A DNA stretch of 6,713 bases from an uncultured Clostridia bacterium (GCA_937915515.1 CALGIK010000136.1:1-6713); one strand, 5' to 3'; numbered from the stretch's first letter, positions 1 through 5,461 are shown. Program-made: numbers and translations. The notes: generated from the sequence alone by a model not told the origin.

Positions 1-426
1 GTTTTTAAACACGTATTTTGCTATGCCTACAAAAACTATGCCGATAAAGGCAAAAACATAATCCAAAAAGAAGGTCAAAGGCGTTAAAATATAGGGCGAC
101 TGTATAAACTGCAACAAGCCGTAGATTAATCCTGCCAAAAGACCTTTAAGAGGTCCGTAAACATAAGCGTAAATAATCAGCGGCACTAAGCTTGCCAAGG
201 TTACGCTGCCGCCCAAAAGTCCCAACGGAATTTTAATGTAAGACAACGCAAAAGACAAAGCAATACATACGCCGGCAAAAGCAATGCTTAACGTATCAAG
301 TTTTTTCTGTTTAAACGAAAAAGCCAAAATGATAAGCAGCAGCAATACGACTACGCCAACCGAAATAAAGGTTACGGTTTTTGTTGCTTCTTCCGAAGCT
401 TCAAAAAAAGCTAATAAAGATAACAT
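1..426 (-). CDS. thiT: ThiT-family thiamine ECF transporter S component (C-terminus cut by window edge)
   Basis: Membrane S component that binds thiamine and works with the shared EcfA-A'-T energising module (not in this window) to import it. The reading frame is open from ATG at 426 to the window edge, 142 codons; the family is usually about 180-200 residues, so roughly the last quarter is missing. Hydrophobic segments are near residues 17-37, 46-63, 78-90, 95-108 and 118-137. The family-like blocks are GGSVTLASLVPL (72-83), YGPLKGLLAGLIYGLLQF (90-107) and FLDYVFAF (120-127). Asp122 appears to sit where Lactococcus ThiT has a thiamine-contacting Glu (recalled, not aligned). The start is supported by GGAGGA at 431-436. 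The strongest support for thiamine specificity is the TPP riboswitch directly upstream. An extra hydrophobic segment precedes the usual first helix. Confidence 0.87.
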   Translation of the reverse strand, partial: MLSLLAFFEASEEATKTVTFISVGVVVLLLLIILAFSFKQKKLDTLSIAFAGVCIALSFALSYIKIPLGLLGGSVTLASLVPLIIYAYVYGPLKGLLAGLIYGLLQFIQSPYILTPLTFFLDYVFAFIGIVFVGIAKYVFKN

Positions 427-436
427 ATTTTCCTCC

Positions 437-461
437 AAAAAACCCCGCATACTTTGCGGGG
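437..461 (-). terminator. Intrinsic terminator of the thiT leader (riboswitch expression platform)
   Basis: Read on the minus strand, CCCCGCA-AAGTA-TGCGGGG forms a 7-bp GC-rich stem with a 5-nt loop, followed at once by TTTTTT and then the GGAGG ribosome binding site of thiT. Its place between the TPP aptamer and thiT makes it the likely OFF structure when TPP is bound. A CCAAAA just before the stem could extend pairing through the U-run to the first GG of the ribosome binding site, so the same structure might also affect translation. Confidence 0.85.
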
Positions 462-462
462 C

Positions 463-491
463 ATAATTTTGGAAAACACCAAAAAAATTAT
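463..491 (-). promoter_or_regulatory. Leader hairpin between TPP aptamer and terminator
   Basis: On the minus strand ATAATTTTTTTGG and CCAAAATTAT can pair (10 bp, three bulged T) around a 6-nt loop. The 5' arm overlaps the 3' flank of aptamer helix P1, so P1 closure and this hairpin should compete. The 3' arm (CCAAAA) is the same one that could extend the downstream terminator. It may be the switching element, but its role is inferred from pairing by eye, without energy calculation. Confidence 0.4.
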
Positions 492-565
492 TTCCTACGC
501 AAGCATTATCTTGACCAGGTTCAAAGGGTATAATCTCAGCCTTACGGCACCCCCAATATGCGGTT
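487..565 (-). ncRNA. TPP riboswitch (THI box)
   Basis: Read on the minus strand, the conserved TPP aptamer parts appear in order: GGGGGTGCC, GGCTGAGA, ACCCTTTGAACCTGGTC, then GATAATGC and GCGTAGGAAA. The CAAG/CTTG helix of the second arm is intact, and the first arm closes as GCC-GTAA-GGC. CTGAGA is the pyrimidine-sensing loop and the GATAATGC/GCGTAGG region contacts the diphosphate in known TPP aptamers. P1 is AT-rich and weak. The aptamer lies about 60 nt upstream of the ThiT start and controls it, presumably switching expression off when TPP is plentiful. Confidence 0.96.
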
Positions 566-576
566 AAATTTATTTG

Positions 577-610
577 ATTATAAATTAACACTAAAGATAT
601 TAATTGTCAA
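577..610 (-). promoter_or_regulatory. Candidate thiT promoter
   Basis: On the minus strand a perfect TATAAT (577-582) lies just upstream of the TPP aptamer, placing a start near 570. A perfect TTGACA (605-610) is also present, but the spacing between the two boxes is 22 nt, longer than the usual 16-18. Either the -10 acts with a poor -35 in between, or TTGACA pairs with GTTAAT (590-595 region) at shorter spacing. The location is firm; the exact boxes are not. Confidence 0.45.
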
Positions 611-688
611 CATTATTCGCCATAATTTTAAAAAATAATAAATACGGTAATAAATTGTCGACAAAACAGAGTAAAAAAGTTTTTTATG

Positions 689-697
689 TGATAAAAT
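689..697 (+). promoter_or_regulatory. Extended -10 promoter candidate for the yfbR operon
   Basis: TG-A-TAAAAT is an extended -10 element with five of six -10 bases matching consensus; no good -35 sits 16-18 nt upstream. Transcription would start about 703-705, leaving a 5' leader of only 6-8 nt before the yfbR ATG at 711. This fits the lack of any Shine-Dalgarno sequence there. Confidence 0.45.
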
Positions 698-710
698 AAA
701 AAAGATTATT

Positions 711-1280
711 ATGGAAAGTTTTTTTGCTTTTATAAACAGAATGAAGTACATAAACCGTTGGGGACTCATGCGCAACACCGAAAGGGAAAATCTGACCGAA
801 CATTCCTACATGGTGGCTGTTGTTGCGCATGCGCTTACTCTGATATCAAATAATTATTTTGGCAATAACCTTAATGCCGATAAAATTGCAGTTAAAGCGC
901 TTTTCCATGATGCCGGCGAAATAATGACAGGTGATTTGCCCACCCCCATAAAATATCTCAACAACGAAATAACAACCGATTACAAAAAGATAGAAGAGTT
1001 GGCTAAACTTCGTTTAATAGGTTTGCTTCCTAAAAAAATGCAGGCGGATTATACAGATGTTTTTGATGAAACAAATTGTCACAACTTTGTCAAATATGCC
1101 GATAAGCTTTGCGCTTACCTCAAATGTACGGAGGAACTTAAATTTGGAAATTCCGAATTTAAAAATGCAAAAGAGAGCATTTTTAATCAACTCACCGCAT
1201 ATAAAAGCCCCGAAGTCAACTTCTTTTTGGAACATTTTGCAGCCGCCTTTGATTTGACTTTAGACGAATTAAAGCTATGA
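711..1280 (+). CDS. yfbR: YfbR-type 5'-deoxynucleotidase (HD-domain phosphohydrolase)
   Basis: Cytosolic metal-dependent HD-domain enzyme that dephosphorylates deoxynucleoside 5'-monophosphates, a step in dNTP pool balance and salvage. The 189 residues align by eye with E. coli YfbR (199) over the full length. Metal ligands are present: His31 (TEHS), His66-Asp67 (FHDAGE) and Asp131 (YADKLCAYLKC). Glu70, Asp75 (TGDLPTP) and Arg16-Trp17 (NRW) match residues used for catalysis and deoxyribose recognition in the E. coli enzyme. The ATG at 711 is chosen because FFAFINRMKYINRWGLMRN matches the family N-terminus. There is no ribosome binding site; AAAAAAGATTATT precedes the ATG. It is first in an operon, and its TGA overlaps the ATG of the next gene (ATGA). 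Confidence 0.93.
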   Translation: MESFFAFINRMKYINRWGLMRNTERENLTEHSYMVAVVAHALTLISNNYFGNNLNADKIAVKALFHDAGEIMTGDLPTPIKYLNNEITTDYKKIEELAKLRLIGLLPKKMQADYTDVFDETNCHNFVKYADKLCAYLKCTEELKFGNSEFKNAKESIFNQLTAYKSPEVNFFLEHFAAAFDLTLDELKL

Positions 1281-1903
1281 ATTTTTTAATTGTTGAAGGG
1301 GCAGCCAAAAGATATCCTTATGACGATTTTGACGCTTTTTCCGATATTTCTTTTACGGCTCAAAAAGGCGAAACAGTAAGTTTGATTTTTGGCGCGCAAG
1401 GCGGCAAAACAAGTTTTGCTAAAATACTTATGGGCATCACTCAGTTAAGCAGTGGAAAAATTGAAATGGAGGGTAAATCTATCAATCAGATAAGCCAGCG
1501 TGACCGAAATATTGCGTATATAACTTTACCTCTATTGTACACAAAAAAAACCGTCGAAAAAAATATCGCTTTCGGCTTGATTTGCCGTAACTATGATAAA
1601 AACACCGTAAAAAATCTTACACAAAAAGCTTTGACGGAATACGCTTTAATTAATAGCGCAAAATTAAAAGTAGCGTCTTTATCAACTTATCAACAGTTAT
1701 GTTTGGCAATCGCCAGAGCCTTTGTGCGTCCTGTGGATGTAGCAATTTTTGACAACATAAGAGGCATTGACAATCAGATGGATGTTATTATAGACCAAAG
1801 GATTTTACAAAACCAACAGGAAGGCATAACAACTCTGCTTTTATGCGATAAGAAAGAGCAAGCTTTGGGCAAAATATATAAATTCAACAAAGTGGATTAT
1901 TAA
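1277..1903 (+). CDS. Degenerate ABC-type ATPase domain protein (probable pseudo-ATPase)
   Basis: This 208-residue protein has the layout of an ABC nucleotide-binding domain, nearest by eye to the MalK/UgpC type (RDRNIAY at 75-81, TVEKNIAFGL at 92-101, LAIARAFVRP at 143-152). The catalytic motifs are altered. The P-loop reads GAQGGKTS (39-46), one residue shorter than GxxGxGK[ST]. The Q-loop Gln is Thr83. The signature LSGGQ is LSTYQ (135-139). Walker B ends FDN (158-160), with Asn for the catalytic Glu. The H-switch His is Cys190. Lys44 and Asp159 remain. The frame is intact across all of these, so it is not a sequencing frameshift. No transmembrane partner is encoded nearby. The start overlaps the yfbR stop and has no ribosome binding site, implying translational coupling. 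ABC fold is confident; hydrolysis looks unlikely; role unknown. Confidence 0.82.
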   Translation: MNFLIVEGAAKRYPYDDFDAFSDISFTAQKGETVSLIFGAQGGKTSFAKILMGITQLSSGKIEMEGKSINQISQRDRNIAYITLPLLYTKKTVEKNIAFGLICRNYDKNTVKNLTQKALTEYALINSAKLKVASLSTYQQLCLAIARAFVRPVDVAIFDNIRGIDNQMDVIIDQRILQNQQEGITTLLLCDKKEQALGKIYKFNKVDY

Positions 1904-1918
1904 CAAGGAGAGACAAAA

Positions 1919-3424
1919 ATGAGCAATTTTTATGACGACGAATATACTAAGCAAAACCAAAACAATCAAAACAATTATCAATACGGCAATTTAAATGCAA
2001 ATGCGCAGTATTACAGCACCCCTCCAAGAAACGACAGGTCAATTAAAACAGTAAGGACAGTCTTAATAATCTGCATTATTTTGGTGTCATTTTTTTTGGG
2101 GATGCTTGCCAATTCCTTTACGAGGACAAAAACGTCAATTTTAGATACAGTACTGCAAGATGTTGAAAAACACAGTATTTATTACGATAAGGAAACATGG
2201 GACGCTATCGTTGACGAAATGATAGTAAATGCCGCCACGTCAATGCTGCAAACAATAGACAATTACGGCTTTTTGTTAAGTCCCGCCCAAATGTACGAAA
2301 CTCTTTTTCCCACTGTAAAAACCCAGCCGACTTACGGTATCTCCTTTTTAGATACATCAATAGGGTATTATATAAGACATATCTCTTACGGCAGCGGCGC
2401 ATATAAAAGCGGACTTATGGTAGGCGATGTTGTGGTTTTGATAAACAGAACTGGCTATAATGCCGTAGATTTAAGGACGGCGTCACCAACTGCCATAAGC
2501 GATATTTTAAGCGGTGATATAGATACGAGTGTTCAATTTATAGTGATAAGAGGTTTAGACACCATTATGATGGACAGCGGCAGTCCTAATGTGCTTGAAG
2601 TTTCGGTTACAAAAATCAGTTACGAAGATAATTTTGTTGACTATTATTTTGGTCAAAACAAAACCGATATAACTGACACGGATATTTTAAATAAATTACA
2701 ATTAGGTGCTTTAGACGGCACAGATATAGGCTATATCAAGCTCAACAGTTTTGATAAAATAGGCACTAAAATAGGCGATGATTACAAAATAACGACTTCT
2801 TCTTATGACCAATTTAAAACAGCTATGACGCTGTTTAAAACCCAATATTCGGGAAGCGGCAAACTTATCCTTGATTTAACAGCCAACCCCGGCGGCGATA
2901 TCGAACAAGCGCAGCAAATTGCTTCTTTCCTTATTTATGATTTTTCTCAAGCCAACCGTAAAGAATATTTAGTAACAACTTTAAAGGGACAAAACGATGT
3001 TGTTCAGGGCGTGTACGAAACGCAAAGCGTTTTCAGCCAATATTTTGATGAAACTGCCGCCGCAACAAAAGCGCAGATAGTGGTTTTAACGGACAAAAAC
3101 AGCGCCAGCGCCAGCGAACTTTTGCTCGGTTGTATGCTCGATTATAATACCTGCACTCATGTAGGAAGTACGACCTACGGCAAAGGAATAGCGCAGACTT
3201 GTTATCCGCTCAATTATACCGGCAAATTTATGCATACAGACTTTCAAGGCAAAACAAAGCTTTTAACTTACAATTACGGGATTTATTACACTGTGGCTAA
3301 ATATTATACGCCTAACGGCAACAATATTCACGGTATAGGCTACACCCCTTCGTTACAAAATATTGTTGATACAAGGGATAGGACAGCATTAATATTGCGC
3401 GCAAAAACCGTTTTAGCGGCTTAA
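1919..3424 (+). CDS. Membrane-anchored S41 family C-terminal processing protease (CtpA-like)
   Basis: Serine protease of the S41/CtpA family, probably acting outside the membrane on exported or envelope proteins. The 501 residues are arranged as a cytoplasmic Asn/Gln-rich tail (11-32), one membrane segment (44-66), a helical region, a PDZ domain (about 136-235, with GAYKSGLMVGDVVVLINR at 160-177) and the S41 core. The catalytic Ser-Lys-Gln set is complete: Ser397 in NSASASE, Lys422 in YGKG, and Gln426; the 25-residue Ser-Lys spacing matches E. coli Prc. Substrate-cleft and closing motifs are GKLILDLTANPGG (314-326) and YYTPNGNNIHGIGYTPS (462-478). AAGGAG (1905-1910) lies 8 nt before the ATG. 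It is last in the operon, 15 nt after the ABC-like gene, and a terminator follows. Substrate unknown. Confidence 0.93.
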   Translation: MSNFYDDEYTKQNQNNQNNYQYGNLNANAQYYSTPPRNDRSIKTVRTVLIICIILVSFFLGMLANSFTRTKTSILDTVLQDVEKHSIYYDKETWDAIVDEMIVNAATSMLQTIDNYGFLLSPAQMYETLFPTVKTQPTYGISFLDTSIGYYIRHISYGSGAYKSGLMVGDVVVLINRTGYNAVDLRTASPTAISDILSGDIDTSVQFIVIRGLDTIMMDSGSPNVLEVSVTKISYEDNFVDYYFGQNKTDITDTDILNKLQLGALDGTDIGYIKLNSFDKIGTKIGDDYKITTSSYDQFKTAMTLFKTQYSGSGKLILDLTANPGGDIEQAQQIASFLIYDFSQANRKEYLVTTLKGQNDVVQGVYETQSVFSQYFDETAAATKAQIVVLTDKNSASASELLLGCMLDYNTCTHVGSTTYGKGIAQTCYPLNYTGKFMHTDFQGKTKLLTYNYGIYYTVAKYYTPNGNNIHGIGYTPSLQNIVDTRDRTALILRAKTVLAA

Positions 3425-3515
3425 AATACACAGAAAATATAATAAAGCTTTGTTCTTGTTTATTCTATGTTTTAATCGATATCAAATAAAAAAAACGGAG
3501 TATTAGTGTATAATT

Positions 3516-3548
3516 AAAGGCATAATCATAAAGGGCTATGCCTTTTTT
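3516..3548 (+). terminator. Intrinsic terminator after the S41 protease gene
   Basis: AAAGGCATA (3516-3524) and TATGCCTTT (3537-3545) form a 9-bp stem around a 12-nt loop, running into six T (3543-3548). It lies 92 nt past the stop of the three-gene operon. The minus strand has the same stem but only TTTAATT after it, so it may stop the convergent XRE gene less efficiently. Confidence 0.85.
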
Positions 3549-3619
3549 CGATGTTGATATAAAATATTTTTTAAAGTCAACTCATAATAAAGCCATAAGG
3601 CGCTAAAAAATTGTACCCC

Positions 3620-4582
3620 TTATTTTTTTATGTCAATTACATTCAAAACTGTACTTACACCGCCATAAAGAACACCGGCAATAACCATTATTATCCAAGA
3701 CTTATTCCAACCGTTTCCTATAAAGCTAACAGTAAGGAAAATTGCCACAGCAACAATCCAATACACCGTTGAAATAGCTTCTTTTATTTTGCTCTTATTT
3801 TTTTTGTTAAACTCGCCTTCTTTTAAAAGTCTTTGCATACTTGCCCATTTTACACCTACACAAACAAATAAGTACACTCCTACGGCAACCATAAAAAACA
3901 TTGTACACAACAAGACAACTTTAATTATTTCGTTTTCTACAAAACCCATAAAGAAAAGCGGTATTATTGAGATAATACATAAAAATGTGCCTACGATATT
4001 TGCTATCATATATTTGTTTTGATATTGTTTCTGTTTCTCTTTGATAATTCCTTTCACGCCATATTCTGTTTCAAAAGGTATTTCATCTAAAAATTCATAA
4101 GGTTTATTTCTAAAACCACAATAGATAAATATCGTAACTGCTGATGCAATTATTAACACAAGAGAAGTAATCCCTATGATGACCGACACTACTTCGGAAA
4201 CATTAAATACTCTGATGGCGGTAAAGATAAACAACGGAATTATTGATATAATACATAAAAATGTTGCAATAGCCATCATTTTTGATGCCCATTTTCTGTG
4301 TTCGATATATTCATTGGCTTCTGACAAAGTAACCTTACGAACTGAAGTATTATTATTTTCATCTTCAATAAATTCTTCGTCTTCAATTTCATCTTTTAAA
4401 AGATAGTCAGTAGTAACACCGAATAATTGACTTAATTGCAATATTTTTTGTAAGTCCGGTATATTTTGTGTTGCTTCCCATTTTGATACTGCTTGTCTTG
4501 ATACATTCATTTTATCTGCAAGTTCTTCTTGCGACCAACCATACTTCTTGCGTAATCTAATTAACTTATCAGCAAAAATCAT
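3620..4582 (-). CDS. XRE-family regulator with C-terminal six-helix membrane domain
   Basis: An N-terminal Cro/C1-type helix-turn-helix (residues 6-60; SQEELADKMNVSRQAVSKWE at 17-36) is followed by an acidic linker (64-77) and a membrane domain with six predicted helices near 103-122, 131-156, 194-213, 219-243, 272-288 and 295-313. It should be a membrane-tethered DNA-binding regulator; signal and targets are unknown. The membrane part contains a repeat: TFLCIISIIPLF occurs at 107-118 and 199-210, exactly 92 residues apart, each followed by a second helix and a basic/acidic loop. The start is firm: AAAGGAGG at 4591-4598 lies 8 nt before the ATG, and the helix-turn-helix begins directly after it. 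It is convergent with the protease operon and probably monocistronic. The GGTTG/CAACC sites over its promoter suggest autoregulation. Confidence 0.88.
   Translation of the reverse strand: MIFADKLIRLRKKYGWSQEELADKMNVSRQAVSKWEATQNIPDLQKILQLSQLFGVTTDYLLKDEIEDEEFIEDENNNTSVRKVTLSEANEYIEHRKWASKMMAIATFLCIISIIPLFIFTAIRVFNVSEVVSVIIGITSLVLIIASAVTIFIYCGFRNKPYEFLDEIPFETEYGVKGIIKEKQKQYQNKYMIANIVGTFLCIISIIPLFFMGFVENEIIKVVLLCTMFFMVAVGVYLFVCVGVKWASMQRLLKEGEFNKKNKSKIKEAISTVYWIVAVAIFLTVSFIGNGWNKSWIIMVIAGVLYGGVSTVLNVIDIKK
3963..3988. repeat. Direct repeat copy 1 within the XRE membrane-domain gene
   Basis: This 26-bp stretch matches 4239-4264 at all but one position (GAGATA versus GATATA). The copies lie 276 bp, exactly 92 codons, apart and encode the same TFLCIISII segment of the two membrane units. 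High nucleotide identity suggests a recent duplication or gene-conversion patch. Confidence 0.85.
4239..4264. repeat. Direct repeat copy 2 within the XRE membrane-domain gene
   Basis: Mate of the repeat at 3963-3988, with 25 of 26 bases identical. It encodes residues 107-115 of the regulator, in the first membrane unit. Flanking bases diverge quickly, so only this core is nearly identical. Confidence 0.85.
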
Positions 4583-4610
4583 AATTAGTACCTCCTTTTA
4601 TTGTACTTAA

Positions 4611-4639
4611 ATTATAGCAATTATTCAGGTTGCATACAA
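4611..4639 (-). promoter_or_regulatory. Proximal promoter of the XRE gene
   Basis: On the minus strand TTGTAT (4634-4639), a 17-nt spacer and a perfect TATAAT (4611-4616) with an extended TGC before it form a good sigma-A promoter. Transcription would start near 4604, with the AAAGGAGG ribosome binding site just inside the transcript. The -35 lies within the inverted repeat described at 4628-4654. Confidence 0.75.
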
Positions 4640-4654
4640 CCAATCATAGGGTTG
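4628..4654. promoter_or_regulatory. GGTTG/CAACC half-site cluster, candidate operator
   Basis: GGTTG (4628-4632), CAACC (4637-4641) and GGTTG (4650-4654) form a perfect 5-bp inverted repeat with a 4-nt centre plus a third half-site 8 nt away. The palindrome covers the -35 of the XRE gene. Short palindromes over their own promoter are typical for XRE regulators, so autorepression is a reasonable inference; binding is not shown by the sequence. Confidence 0.5.
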
Positions 4655-4709
4655 AAATGTGTCAATCCATAGTTGCTTTTAATATAAAAAGAAAAAAATC
4701 TTTTATCTT

Positions 4710-4718
4710 ATTATAGCA
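4710..4718 (-). promoter_or_regulatory. Second, distal extended -10 candidate for the XRE gene
   Basis: TGCTATAAT on the minus strand repeats exactly the extended -10 of the proximal promoter, 99 bp upstream. No -35 is recognisable. If active it would give a leader of about 120 nt that contains the GGTTG/CAACC cluster. Confidence 0.4.
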
Positions 4719-4776
4719 TAAAAATTATTTTTCATTTCTTTTATTTCTTATAAAGAGGTTGTCATATTTAATGGTT

Positions 4777-4796
4777 AATGCTAACAAATTGGCATT
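4777..4796 (+). other. Hairpin favoured on plus-strand RNA
   Basis: AATGCTAA-CAAA-TTGGCATT gives an 8-bp stem with a tetraloop on plus-strand RNA, including one U-G pair that would be an A-C mismatch on the minus strand. It is followed by TTGAG, a poor U-run, so terminator function is weak at best. Confidence 0.4.
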
Positions 4797-4808
4797 TTGA
4801 GATAGGTC

Positions 4809-4833
4809 AAATGGTAAGCACAATACCATTTTT
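4809..4833 (+). terminator. Hairpin with T-run, possible plus-strand terminator
   Basis: AAATGGTA (4809-4816) and TACCATTT (4824-4831) form a perfect 8-bp stem with a 7-nt loop, ending in five T (4829-4833). It fits a weak terminator on the plus strand, yet no plus-strand gene is visible upstream of it after 3548. The stem is also possible on the minus strand. Confidence 0.4.
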
Positions 4834-4838
4834 GCATA

Positions 4839-4870
4839 CAAAAGAGCCCGATAGTAATCTATCGAACTCT
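4839..4870 (-). terminator. Intrinsic terminator after the 4977-5372 gene
   Basis: On the minus strand AGAGTTCGATAG and CTATCGGGCTCT form a continuous 12-bp stem with an ATTA loop, using two U-G pairs, followed by TTTG. On the plus strand those two positions would be C-A mismatches, so the structure belongs to minus-strand RNA. It lies about 105 nt past the stop at 4977. The U-run is short. Confidence 0.65.
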
Positions 4871-4976
4871 AATTTGTGATTTGTCTATCAGGTGTGCGTA
4901 TTGATTTTATAATTCATAAAATCCCTTTGTACCTAACACATTCTCTCTGATTTTTTTGTGCCTAACAAAGATTTAC

Positions 4977-5372
4977 TTATGTATCCAATAATCTATTCAC
5001 AAGTTCTGACAGTTTTTCCTTTTGTTGAGCGTTAAGCATAGGCATTAAGGATTTAGAGAATTGCAATATTTGCTCATTTGTAAGCGAACCGTTTGTCTTT
5101 TGCGCCTTTACCGACGTAAAAATATCCGAAACCAGTTTATCCTCTCCGTTTTTGTTGTAATAATCAGCTAAATCCTTAAAAGTCTGGCTGGATTGCTTGT
5201 ATTCGTTGCTTTCCATAAACTCTTTTCCGTCAAGCATCTTTTTTGGACTTTCAGCAGTTTTCTGTTGCTCTGACGGTTGCTGTTTGTCATTTTTTACCGC
5301 TTTTTTTTGCGCATCCAAATTGTCGTAATATTTGCGCTGTTCCTCAAAAAAATTTCTATAATCGTTTGACAT
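4977..5372 (-). CDS. Hypothetical soluble helical protein
   Basis: I do not recognise this 131-residue protein. It is hydrophilic, rich in Lys, Gln, Asp and Glu, has no membrane segment or signal peptide, and looks helical throughout. The N-terminus (NFFEEQRKYYDNLDAQKKA, 7-25) is amphipathic; a Gln/Ser/Lys-rich linker (26-45) leads to a C-terminal helical region ending LSELVNRLLDT. There are no Cys or His residues, so a metal site is unlikely. The start is well supported by AAGGAGA 6 nt upstream (5379-5385). It is divergent from the gene at 5462 with about 90 bp between, which suggests shared control. The KYYDN motif at its N-terminus recurs at the C-terminus of that neighbour. Function unknown. 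Confidence 0.8.
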   Translation of the reverse strand: MSNDYRNFFEEQRKYYDNLDAQKKAVKNDKQQPSEQQKTAESPKKMLDGKEFMESNEYKQSSQTFKDLADYYNKNGEDKLVSDIFTSVKAQKTNGSLTNEQILQFSKSLMPMLNAQQKEKLSELVNRLLDT

Positions 5373-5409
5373 TATTATTCTCCTTAATAAATTTGTTCAC
5401 TATCAAATA

Positions 5410-5443
5410 TATGCTTGCATAAACTATATTGAACACAATCAAT
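5410..5443. promoter_or_regulatory. Inverted repeats between the divergent hypothetical genes
   Basis: TATGC-TT-GCATA (5410-5421) and ATTGA-ACACAA-TCAAT (5428-5443) are two 5-bp dyads in the 89-bp space between divergent starts. They lie where promoters for both genes must be, so a shared regulator is possible. Promoter boxes are not clear in either direction; the sites are short and could arise by chance in AT-rich DNA. Confidence 0.3.
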
Positions 5444-5461
5444 TTATCGGGAGGATATATG

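Larger units (their letters stand above)
4583..4976. other. Gene-free stretch (394 bp) between two minus-strand genes
   Basis: I see no supported coding region here; the longest candidate is a 19-codon frame at 4659 without a ribosome binding site. From left to right it holds the ribosome binding site and two candidate promoters of the XRE gene, an AT-rich stretch (4680-4760), three hairpins (4777-4796, 4809-4831, 4843-4870), and two copies of TTTGTRCCTAAC (4926-4937 and 4955-4966) just downstream of the 4977-5372 gene. Confidence 0.7.

Noticed and set aside
284..466. Plus-strand open frame at the left end
   Set aside because: It is antisense to thiT and runs through the terminator hairpin; it has no ribosome binding site and resembles nothing.
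1378..1430. Frameshift explanation for the shortened P-loop of the ABC-like gene
   Set aside because: The frame stays open on both sides and the residues before and after the P-loop match ABC proteins in the same frame; the change is a clean one-codon loss.
4660..4665. TTGACA on the minus strand as -35 of the XRE gene
   Set aside because: It is more than 40 nt from the TATAAT at 4611-4616 and has no -10 at 16-18 nt; TTGTAT at 4634-4639 has the correct 17-nt spacing.
4659..4718. Small plus-strand frame of 19 codons in the gene-free stretch
   Set aside because: It has no ribosome binding site or plausible promoter, and its sequence is AT-rich filler.
5429..5461. Longer N-terminus for the 5462 gene, starting at 5429
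   Set aside because: The GGGAGG ribosome binding site (5449-5454) would lie inside the coding region, and the added residues precede an otherwise typical N-terminal hydrophobic anchor.
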